In this document: one piece after another, positions 39,464-39,635 of the stretch
Numbering within the stretch: position 1 is the first letter of the stretch
How the letters are laid out: the number at the start of each line of letters is the position of its first letter
Origin: Pelargonium cotyledonis
Lineage: Eukaryota > Streptophyta > Magnoliopsida > Geraniales > Geraniaceae
Length of the DNA: 39,635 bases
Assembly: GCA_036897625.1 (NCBI GenBank)
Contig: JAYMTA010000122.1
Location: 1 to 39,635, forward strand
Reading direction: 5' to 3'
Program-made: the position numbers and the translations under genes
The notes under the pieces: model-generated
Told to the model about the DNA's origin: nothing
What the model saw: the letters and a program-made list of their open reading frames with translations, nothing else
The model's database searches: none

Positions 39464-39635
39464 CAAGCGTGTAGGTCAGCTGGTAAGGGGTTGTTCCAGC
39501 TTAACATGTTCGAGTCCCGAAGAATGCAGCTGCGTAAAATTTGGTAGAGAGAGATTTGCCGCCCTTGTGGTCATACCCGGCTCGAATGAGGATTAGTCTG
39601 AGTGTGGTAGAACGGCTTAAAGGTGCTAACCGCGA
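39464..39635 (+). mobile_element. tRNA-derived SINE-like element, cut by the window end
   Basis: TAGGTCAGCTGG (39472-39483) matches an RNA polymerase III A box, and TGTTCGAGTCC (39507-39517) matches a B box at tRNA-like spacing. The would-be T arm (ACATG against CCCGA) does not pair and no tRNA cloverleaf can be drawn, so this is a tRNA-related head rather than a tRNA gene. It continues as a non-AT-rich body, in sharp contrast to the AT-rich DNA on its left, up to the end of the window. Its 3' end, tail and target-site duplication lie outside. Confidence 0.6.

Noticed and set aside
39464-39540. A genuine tRNA gene
   Set aside because: A and B boxes are present, but the T arm and acceptor stems do not pair and no normal anticodon arm can be placed, so a SINE head fits better.

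Overview
The window is nuclear DNA of a eudicot plant. It is AT-rich, and its genes are broken up by many short GT-AG introns. The proteins are of plant type: a secreted serine carboxypeptidase, the RS2/AS1-interacting KH protein RIK, a plastid-type alpha-amylase, and a plant-specific 'dentin sialophosphoprotein-like' family. The species cannot be named from sequence alone.

Layout, left to right. 1-2982 is gene-free AT-rich DNA that ends in the promoter and leader of a serine carboxypeptidase-like gene (2983-5653, +, 6 exons, 464 aa, catalytic triad intact). That gene runs tail to tail, with 360 bp between stop codons, into RIK (13146-6014, -, 12 exons, 607 aa), which holds a 2.6 kb intron. 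RIK is divergent, about 2 kb start to start, from an alpha-amylase gene (15145-19132, +, 14 exons, 954 aa). This amylase joins a transit-peptide-like N terminus, about 335 residues of charged coiled coil and a linker to a complete GH13 domain with all three catalytic acids. Two consecutive introns of this gene have GC rather than GT donors.

The right half is a direct tandem duplication of one very large gene of unknown function. Copy 1 (21433-27987, 9 exons, 1669 aa) is full length. Copy 2 (31985-37848, 8 exons, 1487 aa) keeps every later intron position and phase and an open frame, but has lost the DNA matching the first coding exon and the start of the second. Its leader now runs straight into an internal methionine equivalent to residue 203 of copy 1. 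Homology also covers the 5' leaders and more than 600 bp of 3' flank. The window ends inside a tRNA-derived SINE-like element (from about 39464).

The genes do not form a pathway; this is an ordinary gene neighbourhood. The items most worth following up are the coiled-coil/GH13 fusion with its GC-AG introns around the exon carrying a catalytic residue, and the N-terminally deleted but open paralogue. All exon joins were worked out by hand from splice consensus, reading phase and family similarity; no transcript data were available. No retroviral or LTR element was recognised.
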